A stretch of 9,795 nucleotides of DNA from a bacterium (lineage in GTDB: Bacteria > Desulfobacterota > Anaeroferrophillalia > Anaeroferrophillales > Anaeroferrophillaceae), in assembly GCA_029940125.1 (NCBI GenBank), contig JAOZRP010000062.1, positions 1 to 9,795 on the forward strand, in the 5' to 3' direction. A model generated the notes under the pieces. The model saw only the letters and a list, made by a program, of their open reading frames with translations, was not told the DNA's origin and did not search any database. Both the position numbers and the translations under genes were made by a program. Every line of letters starts with the position of its first letter. The stretch's first letter is position 1. This document shows, one piece after another, positions 1 through 6,629 of this stretch.

Positions 1-585
1 GGCGTTCAGGTACTTGATGAATTCCTTCAGCCGCAGGGTGAGGGGAATTTCCCGGACGGCGCCGCTGGCGCCGTTTTGGGGCGGGATGGGCAGGTAATAG
101 ACTTCCAGTTGAGGTGGGAGTATCCTCTGGCAGAGGTGATAGGCCCTTTTCAGGTGAAAGGCGGCCGTAACGATGACCAGGGAGTGGAAACCATGCTCCC
201 GGCAGAGGTTGCGCAGGGCGAGGATGTTGGTCAGGGTGTTGTGGGACCGGTTTTCAATGATGACCCGCCTGGAAAGCTGTTTTTCCTCTTTGGCTGCTGC
301 CGGTTTCAAAGTGGTCAGGATGTCCCGGCTGCGGCTGCGGGGGTTGGCGCCGATGATCAGCAGGACGTTCGCTTTTTCCTGCCGCAGCAGGTCATAGCCC
401 TGCCGGAGGCGGCCGGGGCCGCCGGCCAGGACGGCAGCGGCGTCGACCCGGTGGACGGCCGTCGGCAGGCGGGGCGGATCAACCCGGCAGTAGTCAAGGT
501 AAAACCAGAGCAGCAGGTCGCCGGTCAGCAGGATGGCGAAAACCAGGCAGGCAAGGATGAGCGGCAGGTTCTGTTTCTTGTTCAT
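1..585 (-). CDS. DUF218 (YdcF/SanA/ElyC-like) membrane-anchored protein, 3' end cut by window edge
   Basis: The minus frame is open from ATG at 585 to base 1 (195 codons, no stop), so the C-terminus lies outside the window. Residues 8-31 form one hydrophobic segment after a short Lys-rich start, as expected for an N-terminal membrane anchor. The rest matches the DUF218 pattern: AVLAGGPGRLRQG at 51-63 (nucleotide-fold-like glycine motif), LLIIGANP at 75-82, ENRSHNTLTNI at 111-121 and VIVTAAFHLKRA at 137-148 (the conserved T-x3-H-x2-RA block). Family members such as SanA and ElyC affect envelope barrier function or peptidoglycan precursor metabolism; the reaction is not settled and I assign none. 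The start is uncertain. ATG585 has no Shine-Dalgarno, an in-frame ATG lies at 612, and an in-frame TTG at 630 follows AAAGGAG by only three bases. It is transcribed away from rpmB. Family call fairly sure, function unknown. Confidence 0.8.
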   Translation of the reverse strand, partial: MNKKQNLPLILACLVFAILLTGDLLLWFYLDYCRVDPPRLPTAVHRVDAAAVLAGGPGRLRQGYDLLRQEKANVLLIIGANPRSRSRDILTTLKPAAAKEEKQLSRRVIIENRSHNTLTNILALRNLCREHGFHSLVIVTAAFHLKRAYHLCQRILPPQLEVYYLPIPPQNGASGAVREIPLTLRLKEFIKYLNA

Positions 586-605
586 GGGTCGATTTTTGCT
601 TGATT

Positions 606-625
606 TTACCATGCCGTTATGGTAA
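606..625. repeat. 7-bp inverted repeat in the ydcF-like/rpmB divergent region
   Basis: TTACCAT (606-612) and ATGGTAA (619-625) are perfect complements around a 6-base spacer. It overlaps the alternative in-frame ATG612 of the DUF218 gene and lies downstream of a candidate promoter for that gene. It could be an operator or a small RNA hairpin. There is no T-tract, so a terminator is unlikely. Confidence 0.35.
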
Positions 626-635
626 TCCAACGGCT

Positions 636-664
636 CCTTTAGGGTGTGCCTGCTGGTACGTCAA
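636..664 (-). promoter_or_regulatory. Candidate sigma-70-type promoter for the DUF218 gene
   Basis: On the minus strand TTGACG (664-659) is separated by exactly 17 bases from TAAAGG (641-636). The -35 is good (5/6) and the -10 is poor (3/6). If used, transcription would start about 20 bases before ATG612, which would favour ATG612 or ATG585 over the TTG at 630. This is pattern recognition only. Confidence 0.3.
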
Positions 665-751
665 CATTTTCCCTCGGCTGTCGGCCGGCTTGGCCGCAGT
701 CATGCGCCGTAACCGGCGAAGGGTTTGAGTCATATTTTGGAGGTTGCGATC

Positions 752-940
752 ATGTCAAAAGTTTGTGATATTTGTGGAAAAAAGCCGCAGGTTGGCAACA
801 ATGTCAGCCACGCCAACAACCGGACCAAGAAAACCTGGTATCCGAACCTGCAGAAAGTCAACGCGGTGGTCAACGGCCAGCGGAAGAAAATCACTGTCTG
901 CACCCGCTGCCTCCGCAGTGGCGCGGTCAAAAAAGGCTGA
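752..940 (+). CDS. rpmB: 50S ribosomal protein L28
   Basis: A 62-residue basic protein of normal L28 length. It begins MSKVCDICGKKPQVGNNVSH and has the characteristic NRTKKTWYPN segment near residue 22. Two CxxC pairs (CDIC at 5-8 and CTRC near 51-54) form the zinc-ribbon (C+) version of L28. The start at 752 is chosen because GGAGG at 739-743 sits 8 bases upstream; an upstream in-frame TTG at 725 would add nine non-conserved residues and swallow this site. L28 is a structural protein of the large subunit. The gene stands alone, divergent from the DUF218 gene and converging on spoT with 27 bases between the two stop codons. No clear intrinsic terminator separates them. Confidence 0.97.
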   Translation: MSKVCDICGKKPQVGNNVSHANNRTKKTWYPNLQKVNAVVNGQRKKITVCTRCLRSGAVKKG

Positions 941-961
941 TTTCTCCCGCGTGGTTGACCG
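924..961. repeat. Inverted repeat spanning the rpmB/spoT convergent junction
   Basis: CGGTCAA (924-930) and TTGACCG (955-961) are perfect 7-base complements with a 24-base spacer that contains the rpmB stop. The junction between converging genes is where a bidirectional terminator would be expected. The loop is long and neither strand has a T-run directly after the stem, so termination is only a possibility. Confidence 0.25.
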
Positions 962-967
962 TTTGCC

Positions 968-3109
968 TCAGTTCAGCCGCTGAACTTCAATAACCCCCTT
1001 CACCTGTTCCAGCCTGTTAATTACCTGCTGCAGATGTTTTAGGTTGGTAACGCCAATTTCAAAAATGCAGACCGCATTGCGGTCGATGTTGGTGCTTACC
1101 TTGACATCGGAGATGTTGGCGTCCTCGGAGCTGATCACCGTGCTCAGCTCCGCCAGCATGCCCCGGCGATCCTCGCACAGGATCCTGATCTTGATCTGGT
1201 GGATTGCCTGCTGGGTCAGGTTCCAGTCGACCTCAATCTGTCGTTCCGGGTCGCTTTTCAGCACGTGCTTGCAGTCCTTGCGGTGTATGGTGACGCCCCG
1301 GCCCCGGGTGATGAAGCCGATGACCGGGTCTCCCGGCAGCGGGTTGCAGCACTTGGCAAAACGGACCATGACGTCGTCGATGTCCTTGATGGTGATGCCC
1401 TCATTGTTCTGCCGCTTCTTCTTCTGTCGGCTGTCGTCCTTGTTTTTCTTGTCCTGCTTGCCGCTTTTCCTCAGTTCCGGGTACAGCTTGTAAAGCACCT
1501 GGAGGGCCGATATCTTGCCCCTGCCGATGGCCGCTACCAGGTTGTCGGCGTTGTTCAGCGAAAACTGGGCTGCCGCCTCGTTAAATTTCCCCTGCTTGAA
1601 GTCCTTGTTGAAAGACTGTTTGTGCCGGAAAAATTCCCGTTCGCACAGCTCCTTCCCCAGTTCAATGCTGCGCCGTTCCTCTTCCTTCTTGATCCAGTGG
1701 CGAATCTTGTTGCGCGCCTTGCTGGTTTTGACGAAGTGCAGCCAGTCCTTGTTGGGGTGCTGCTTGTTGGAGGTGATGATTTCGACGATTTCCCCGGTTT
1801 TCAGCTCGTATTTCAGCGGCACCAGCTTGCCGGACACCTTGGCGCCGGTGCAGTGGTCGCCGATGTTGGTATGGATGCTGTAGGCGAAGTCCACCGGGGT
1901 GGCGCCCTTGGGCAGCTCCTTCACCGCCCCCTGGGGGGTGAAGACGTAGACCGAGTCGGCAAACAGGTCGATCTTGACCGATTCCAGGAATTCCCCGGCG
2001 TTGCTGACGTCGCCCTGCCATTCAAGGACCTGGCGCAGCCAGTCAAGCTGCGAGCGTTCATCTTCGTCCAGCTGGTAGCCTTCCTTGTACTGCCAGTGGG
2101 CGGCGATGCCCATCTCGGCAATGTGGTGCATCTCCTCGGTGCGGATCTGCAGCTCGAAATGCTCGGCGTCGGGGCCGATGACCGTAGTGTGCAGGGACTG
2201 GTAGAGGTTGGTCTTGGGGATGGCGATGTAGTCCTTGAAGCGTCCGGGAACCGGCAGCCACAGGGAGTGAATGATGCCCAGGACCGCGTAGCAGTCCTTG
2301 ATCGAATTGACAATGATCCGAAAGGCCAGGATGTCGTAGACCTGCTCGAAGGTGATGTCCTGGTGCACCATTTTCTGGTAAATGCTGTACAAATGCTTCA
2401 GGCGCCCGGTGACGGTGCCGTCAATTTTGTGATGATGCAGGTTGCGTTCGATAATCTTGATGACTTTGGCGATGTATTCCTGGCTTTCCTCTTTTTTTCG
2501 GGCGATCTTTTCTTCCAGTTCGGCATAGATGACCGGTTTCAGGTAGCGCAAAGAAAGGTCCTCCAGTTCCTGCTTGATCCAGGAGATTCCCAGGCGGTTG
2601 GCCAGGGGGGCGTAGATGTCCAGGGTCTCCCGGGCAATGGCCTGCTGCTTCTCCGGGCGCTGGAATTCCAGGGTGCGCATGTTGTGCAGGCGGTCGGCGA
2701 GCTTGATGATCAGGACCCGGATGTCTTTGACCATGGCCAGGATCATCTTGCGGAAATTTTCCGCCTGGCGTTCCTCGGAGGTTTTGAAGCTGATTTTGCT
2801 GATTTTGGTCAGCCCTTCCACCAGGTTGGTTACCTCTTCACCGAAGCGGGTTGACAGCTCTTCCATCGAGGTCAGGGTGTCTTCCAGGGTGTCATGGAGG
2901 ATGCCGGCGGTGACGCTGGCCACGTCCATTTTCAGGTCGGCGATGATGTTGGCCACTTCAATGGGGTGAACCAGGTAGGGCTCCCCCGAAAGGCGCACCT
3001 GCCCCTTGTGGGCCAGGGCGCTGTAGACGTAGGCCTTGCGGATCATGTTGAGGTCGGCGCCGGGGTTGTAGGCCTGAACTTTTTCCAGAATGTCATTAAG
3101 GCGGGTCAT
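968..3109 (-). CDS. spoT: Bifunctional (p)ppGpp synthetase/hydrolase, RelA/SpoT (RSH) family
   Basis: A full-length long RSH of 713 residues. It makes pppGpp/ppGpp from ATP plus GTP/GDP and degrades it, setting the stringent response. Domains in order: HD hydrolase (about 25-175) with AHKGQ at 33-37, VHP at 47-49 and the HDTLEDT motif at 72-78, so hydrolysis should be intact; synthetase (about 230-345) with GRLKHLYSIYQK, RFKDYIAIPK (RFKD at 290-293), NLYQSLHT and ELQIRTEEMH; TGS (about 386-447); a Zn/CC region with CC at 587-588, H609 and C613; and a C-terminal ACT domain (about 638-713). The RxKD form in the synthetase domain is that of bifunctional SpoT/Rel enzymes rather than monofunctional RelA (ExDD). 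The start MTRLNDILEKV fits family N-termini, yet there is no Shine-Dalgarno. The upstream SPOR gene stops 15 bases before, in the same frame, so translational coupling is likely. Symbol could equally be rsh or relA. Confidence 0.96.
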   Translation of the reverse strand: MTRLNDILEKVQAYNPGADLNMIRKAYVYSALAHKGQVRLSGEPYLVHPIEVANIIADLKMDVASVTAGILHDTLEDTLTSMEELSTRFGEEVTNLVEGLTKISKISFKTSEERQAENFRKMILAMVKDIRVLIIKLADRLHNMRTLEFQRPEKQQAIARETLDIYAPLANRLGISWIKQELEDLSLRYLKPVIYAELEEKIARKKEESQEYIAKVIKIIERNLHHHKIDGTVTGRLKHLYSIYQKMVHQDITFEQVYDILAFRIIVNSIKDCYAVLGIIHSLWLPVPGRFKDYIAIPKTNLYQSLHTTVIGPDAEHFELQIRTEEMHHIAEMGIAAHWQYKEGYQLDEDERSQLDWLRQVLEWQGDVSNAGEFLESVKIDLFADSVYVFTPQGAVKELPKGATPVDFAYSIHTNIGDHCTGAKVSGKLVPLKYELKTGEIVEIITSNKQHPNKDWLHFVKTSKARNKIRHWIKKEEERRSIELGKELCEREFFRHKQSFNKDFKQGKFNEAAAQFSLNNADNLVAAIGRGKISALQVLYKLYPELRKSGKQDKKNKDDSRQKKKRQNNEGITIKDIDDVMVRFAKCCNPLPGDPVIGFITRGRGVTIHRKDCKHVLKSDPERQIEVDWNLTQQAIHQIKIRILCEDRRGMLAELSTVISSEDANISDVKVSTNIDRNAVCIFEIGVTNLKHLQQVINRLEQVKGVIEVQRLN

Positions 3110-3124
3110 GGTCGGGGCGCGATT

Positions 3125-4264
3125 CTACGGCTGCCAGTTGCGAACAAAGGCATCTGGGATTCCCAGCTGCTGGATTGAACGCAGGGCCTGGCGGGGATAG
3201 TGGTCAAAGGTGAAGCCGTCTACCATCAGGATGTGGTGAGGCACCTTGACCGGTTCGTGAAAAGTCACTGGCTTGAAGCCCCGGGCGCGGTACTGTTTGA
3301 TTTTCCCCCTGGCCGTGTTCTGGTAGTAGAAGGAACCGACATTGACATAGTATTGATTGCCGCGCCGGCAGGGGAAGGGGTCGTCTCCCCATCGGCGGAT
3401 TTTTTTCATGATTTTCCTGGCCGTTTTCAGGTCCGCGTACGGTCCCAGGAAGACCCGGTACATGGGCAGCAGCCGCTTTTTGGTGGTGACGAAGGTGGTG
3501 TAGCCGTGTTCCTTCAGCATCTGCCGGCAGCGCTTCAGGGTGTCCGGGAAAATGAAGATGCCGGCCTGGATGACATAGGTTTTTTCCCCGGGTCTGGCAG
3601 CTGGCGTTTTGTGGGGTGTCGGTGGTGTGACGGCGGCCGACTGCCTGATTGGCGACGGTTTTTTGATTGCCGCTGGTTTTCGCTGGTTGGCAGCCGCTGG
3701 TGTCGTGTTGGCCGGTTTTGCCGGGGCGGCGGTTGTGAGGGGCTGGCGAACCGCTGCTGACTTTTTCAGCGGCGCGGCTGTTTTTGCCGGAGACGATGCA
3801 GTTGTCGGCGGCGCTGCTTTCACCACGTGCCGGGCTTTTACTGCTGGTTTTTTGCCGGCCGTCGGCGGCGTTGTGGCCTTTCCTTTTACGATTGCCGCTG
3901 GCAGTACCGGTAATGATGGTTTTTTAAGGGGTTTTGCCGACGTCTGCCTTGGCGCCGTCGGTGCTGCCTGGACTTTTTTGACCGCAGCCGGGTTGCTGTT
4001 GGCCGCGGCAGGAACTTTTTTGCCATCAGCCACGGAAGCAGCAGCTTTGCTTTTTGTTGCAGCCCGGCTGGTGGGGGTGACGGTTTTTTTTGCTGGGGTC
4101 GGGGTTGGTGGCAGTTCGATGGTGGCGGAACTGATGGTCTGCCGGGGCATGCGGACCGGCGAAAAGGTTAAAAAATAATAGACGCCGATCAGGGCAAACA
4201 GGGCCAGAATTATCTCATAGCGGAGCAGTGATTCCAGCGGGTTGCCCTTTTGTTTTTTGGCCAT
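3125..4264 (-). CDS. SPOR-domain protein: one membrane segment, long Lys/Pro/Ala linker, two SPOR-like repeats
   Basis: The 379-residue protein has a short Lys-rich cytoplasmic start, one transmembrane segment (about 17-34), a low-complexity Ala/Pro/Lys/Thr linker (about 50-225) and a C-terminal globular part. That part contains a clear SPOR domain (about 228-290: TYVIQAGIF, a helix with LKEHGY, then YRVFLGPYADLKTA) and a second, more divergent copy (about 304-376: YYVNVGSFYYQNTARGKIKQ, ARGF, ILMVDGFTF). SPOR domains bind glycan strands of peptidoglycan stripped of stem peptides, often at the division site. The type II topology and basic linker fit a periplasmic wall-binding protein, as in FtsN or DamX architectures; no enzyme domain is visible. 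It lies between the EF-G gene (63 bases) and spoT (15 bases). No Shine-Dalgarno precedes ATG4264, but a later start would lose the membrane segment. Composition of the linker resembles histone H1/AlgP-like proteins and will attract false hits. Confidence 0.88.
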   Translation of the reverse strand: MAKKQKGNPLESLLRYEIILALFALIGVYYFLTFSPVRMPRQTISSATIELPPTPTPAKKTVTPTSRAATKSKAAASVADGKKVPAAANSNPAAVKKVQAAPTAPRQTSAKPLKKPSLPVLPAAIVKGKATTPPTAGKKPAVKARHVVKAAPPTTASSPAKTAAPLKKSAAVRQPLTTAAPAKPANTTPAAANQRKPAAIKKPSPIRQSAAVTPPTPHKTPAARPGEKTYVIQAGIFIFPDTLKRCRQMLKEHGYTTFVTTKKRLLPMYRVFLGPYADLKTARKIMKKIRRWGDDPFPCRRGNQYYVNVGSFYYQNTARGKIKQYRARGFKPVTFHEPVKVPHHILMVDGFTFDHYPRQALRSIQQLGIPDAFVRNWQP

Positions 4265-4277
4265 ATGCAGATAAGGG

Positions 4278-4315
4278 GCCAGGCCGCGGCCGGCTTTCAG
4301 CGGCCGCGGCCTGGC
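4278..4315. repeat. Perfect 15-bp GC-rich hairpin between the EF-G and SPOR genes
   Basis: GCCAGGCCGCGGCCG (4278-4292) and its exact complement (4301-4315) flank an 8-base loop. It starts 12 bases after the EF-G stop and ends 13 bases before the SPOR-gene ATG on the minus strand. Neither strand has a U-tract after the stem (minus: CCCTTATC; plus: GGGTTATTCC), so it is not a standard intrinsic terminator. It could act as a partial terminator, an RNA processing or stability element, or a brake on translation of the SPOR gene. Confidence 0.7.
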
Positions 4316-4327
4316 GGGTTATTCCTT

Positions 4328-6415
4328 TTAGTTGTTTTCCTGTTCCACTTCGGCTTCCTGGATAATCTTTTCCGCCAGGTGGGCCGGAACTTCATCGTAA
4401 TGGGAAAATTTCATCGTGAACATGCCCCGGCCGCCGGTCATGGAGCGAAGGTCGGGGGCGTATTTCAGTACTTCCGCCATGGGGACGCTGGCCTTGATGA
4501 TCTGGCTGTTGGCCATCGGTTCAACGCCCTTCACTTTGCCTCTCCGGCTGTTCAGGTCGCCGATGATGTCGCCCATGTAGTCGTTGGGAACCGTAACTTC
4601 CATGTCCATGATCGGTTCAAGCAGAACGGGCTTGGCATCCTTGACCCCCTTTTTGAAACCCATGGAGGCGGCGATCTTGAAAGCCATTTCCGAGGAGTCG
4701 ACGGAATGGTAGGAACCGTCGTAGAGGGTGACCTTGACGTCGACAACCGGGTAGCCGGCCACGACGCCGGCGGCCATGGCTTCAACCACGCCTTTTTCCA
4801 CCGCCGGGATGTACTGGCGGGGAACGACGCCGCCGACGATGTTGTCAACAAACTCGAAGCCGCCGCCGCGGGGCAGGGGAGCGATTTCCAGCCAGGTGTC
4901 GCCGTACTGTCCCCGGCCGCCCGACTGTTTTTTATACTTGCCCTGAACCTTGACCGTGGTGCGGATGGTTTCCTTGTAGGGCACCTTGGGCTCCTGCATC
5001 AGCACTTCGACGCCGTATTTGCGCTTCAGCTTGTCGACGGTGACCTCAACATGAACCTGCCCCATGCCGGAGATGACCAGCTCCTTGGTCTGGGGATCGC
5101 GGCTCACCCGGATGGTGGGATCCTCATCCTGGAGCTTGTGCAGGGCGGTGGTCAGCTTTTCCTCGTCGCCTTTGGACTTCGGCTGCAGGGAGAAGGAAAT
5201 CACCGGTTCGGGAATTTCCAGGCCGGTGTAGCGGATGGGTTCCTTCTCGTCGCAGAGGGTGTCCCAGGTAGTGGTTTCCTTCAGCTTGGCGACCGCGACG
5301 ATGTCGCCGGGGATGCACTGCTCAAGGGGCTTCTGCTTGCCGCCCTCGATTTTCAGCAGCTGGCCGATGCGTTCCTTCTTGTCCTTGTTGACGTTGAGGC
5401 AGGTGGAGTCCGACTTGAGGGTGCCGGAGTAAACCCTAAACAGGGAAAGCTGGCCGGTAAAAGGATCGGAAATGCTTTTGAACACCAGGGCGGAAAAGGG
5501 CTGGTCGGGAGCCGCCTGCCGAATCATTTCCTCGTTGGTTTCCGGGTTGAACCCGTGAATTTCGCCCCTTTCAACCGGTGAGGGGATGCAGATGGGCAGG
5601 TAGTCCAGCAGCTGGGCGGTGCCGATGTTTTTCAGGGCGGAACCGCAGACTACCGGGACGAACTTGCCGGTGATGGTGCCTTCATGGAGGGCGTCGTAAA
5701 TTTCCTGCTCGGTTATTTCTTCCCCGCCCAGGTATTTTTCGATCAATTCGTCGTCGGCTTCAACCACCCGCTCGATCATCTTTTCCCGTTCCGCCGCCAC
5801 TTCGTCCTCCATGTCGGCGGGAATGTCGATGACCTTGAAGGTGCCGCTCTGGTCGTCGGCGTAGCCGTAGGCTTTCATTTTAATCAGGTCGACGATGCCC
5901 GAAAAGGAATCCTCCAGGCCGATGGGCAGCTGCAAAACGGCGGTGTTGCACTTGAAGGACTTTTCCATCTCGTCAATGGCCCGGAAGAAGTTGGCCCGTT
6001 CCCGGTCCAGCTTGCTGATGAAGGCAATCTTGGGCAGCTCGAATTCTTCGGCGTATTTCCACACCACCTCGGTCTGGACCTTGACCCCGGAGATGGCGCT
6101 GACAATCAGGATGGCCCCGCCGGCAACCCGCATGCAGGAGCGGGTGTCGGTGATAAAGTTGGCATAGCCGGGCGTGTCGATGATGTTGACGTGCTTGCCC
6201 TGCCAGTCAAGGTGGTGGATGGATGAGGAAATGGTGATGTTGCGCTTGATTTCTTCAGGTTCGTAGTCCAGAACCGACGTTCCCTGGTCAACGCTTCCCA
6301 GGCGGTCGGTGGTTTTGGCAGTGAAGAGCATGGCTTCCGCCAGGGTGGTTTTCCCGGCTCCACCATGGGCGATGATGGCAACGTTTCGAATGTCTTCAGA
6401 TTTATAGGCTTTCAT
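4328..6415 (-). CDS. fusA: Elongation factor G, EF-G-2-type (EFG II) paralogue
   Basis: A 695-residue translational GTPase spanning all five EF-G domains. GTP-binding motifs: AHGGAGKT at 16-23 (G1), KRNITIS at 57-63 (switch I), DTPGY at 80-84 (G3) and SKLD at 134-137 (G4). Later blocks include QGKYKKQSGGRGQYGDTW in domain IV and RSMTGGRGMFTMKFSHYDEVP near the C-terminus. These variants, especially GGAGKT instead of the canonical HIDAGKT and Tyr for the usual catalytic His of DTPGH, place it with the EF-G-2/EFG II lineage (compare Thermus EF-G-2) rather than the main translocase. It probably binds ribosomes; whether it is the cell's translocase or a second factor cannot be told here. The start at 6415 is preferred: AGGAAG lies 5 bases upstream and family N-termini begin near here. 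An ATG at 6469 would add 18 residues that encode the ribosome-binding region. No str-operon partners (rpsL, rpsG, tuf) are adjacent. Confidence 0.93.
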   Translation of the reverse strand: MKAYKSEDIRNVAIIAHGGAGKTTLAEAMLFTAKTTDRLGSVDQGTSVLDYEPEEIKRNITISSSIHHLDWQGKHVNIIDTPGYANFITDTRSCMRVAGGAILIVSAISGVKVQTEVVWKYAEEFELPKIAFISKLDRERANFFRAIDEMEKSFKCNTAVLQLPIGLEDSFSGIVDLIKMKAYGYADDQSGTFKVIDIPADMEDEVAAEREKMIERVVEADDELIEKYLGGEEITEQEIYDALHEGTITGKFVPVVCGSALKNIGTAQLLDYLPICIPSPVERGEIHGFNPETNEEMIRQAAPDQPFSALVFKSISDPFTGQLSLFRVYSGTLKSDSTCLNVNKDKKERIGQLLKIEGGKQKPLEQCIPGDIVAVAKLKETTTWDTLCDEKEPIRYTGLEIPEPVISFSLQPKSKGDEEKLTTALHKLQDEDPTIRVSRDPQTKELVISGMGQVHVEVTVDKLKRKYGVEVLMQEPKVPYKETIRTTVKVQGKYKKQSGGRGQYGDTWLEIAPLPRGGGFEFVDNIVGGVVPRQYIPAVEKGVVEAMAAGVVAGYPVVDVKVTLYDGSYHSVDSSEMAFKIAASMGFKKGVKDAKPVLLEPIMDMEVTVPNDYMGDIIGDLNSRRGKVKGVEPMANSQIIKASVPMAEVLKYAPDLRSMTGGRGMFTMKFSHYDEVPAHLAEKIIQEAEVEQENN

Positions 6416-6469
6416 GTTTTCTTCCTGTTCTCCTTTCCCCGCAGCATAAGCTCGATAATTGATATCCAT

Positions 6470-6498
6470 CCACTACTTTTTTTGCCGTCAAAAGTCAA
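6470..6498 (-). promoter_or_regulatory. fusA: Candidate promoter region for the EF-G gene
   Basis: The minus strand has two overlapping -35-like boxes, TTGACT (6498-6493) and TTGACG (6491-6486), followed by a run of seven A. No good -10 appears at 17 bases from either: TAGTGG follows the first and TGGATA the second. A promoter is expected here because the gene is divergently transcribed, but the exact boxes are uncertain. Confidence 0.3.
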
Positions 6499-6531
6499 GG
6501 CATTAGTTCCGCTTCCCGGGCGGATTTGGGG

Positions 6532-6560
6532 TTGATTTCGCCGCCTGTATCAGGCACAAT
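6532..6560 (+). promoter_or_regulatory. Candidate promoter with internal palindrome, upstream of the DUF362 gene
   Basis: TTGATT (6532-6537) and CACAAT (6555-6560) are exactly 17 bases apart, each matching the sigma-70 consensus at 4 of 6 positions. Between them lies GCCTG-TAT-CAGGC (6543-6555), a 5-bp inverted repeat that would suit a repressor bound in the spacer. Predicted start near 6567, leaving about 60 bases of leader. Confidence 0.4.
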
Positions 6561-6629
6561 GGGATGCCTTTACCGCCGGGGCTGCGGTTGGGTATGGATG
6601 GGAAAATTTTAAGAAGGAGGGCTGGGAGG

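Noticed and set aside
76..603. 175-codon plus-strand open frame at the left end
   Set aside because: The minus strand encodes a recognisable DUF218 protein over the same bases; the plus frame shows no domain.
705..718. CGCCG-TAAC-CGGCG hairpin upstream of rpmB as a ribosomal leader or terminator
   Set aside because: Only five base pairs and no conserved leader motif that I recognise; such stems are frequent in GC-rich DNA.
971..985. Perfect palindrome GTTCAGC-C-GCTGAAC at the spoT 3' end
   Set aside because: It lies entirely in the last spoT codons and has no T-tract; coincidence of coding sequence is the simpler reading.
1199..2854. 551-codon open frame on the plus strand opposite spoT
   Set aside because: It is antisense to an unmistakable full-length RSH enzyme. 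The predicted protein is low-complexity Val/Asp/Gly-rich, as expected from reading GC-biased codons backwards.
3609..4178. 189-codon plus-strand frame rich in Ala, Gly and Val, resembling a membrane protein
   Set aside because: It is the reverse complement of the Lys/Pro/Ala linker of the SPOR protein, whose flanking membrane and SPOR parts support the minus-strand gene.
4250..5581. 443-codon plus-strand open frame opposite the EF-G gene
   Set aside because: Antisense shadow of a conserved EF-G; no recognisable domain and typical mirror composition.
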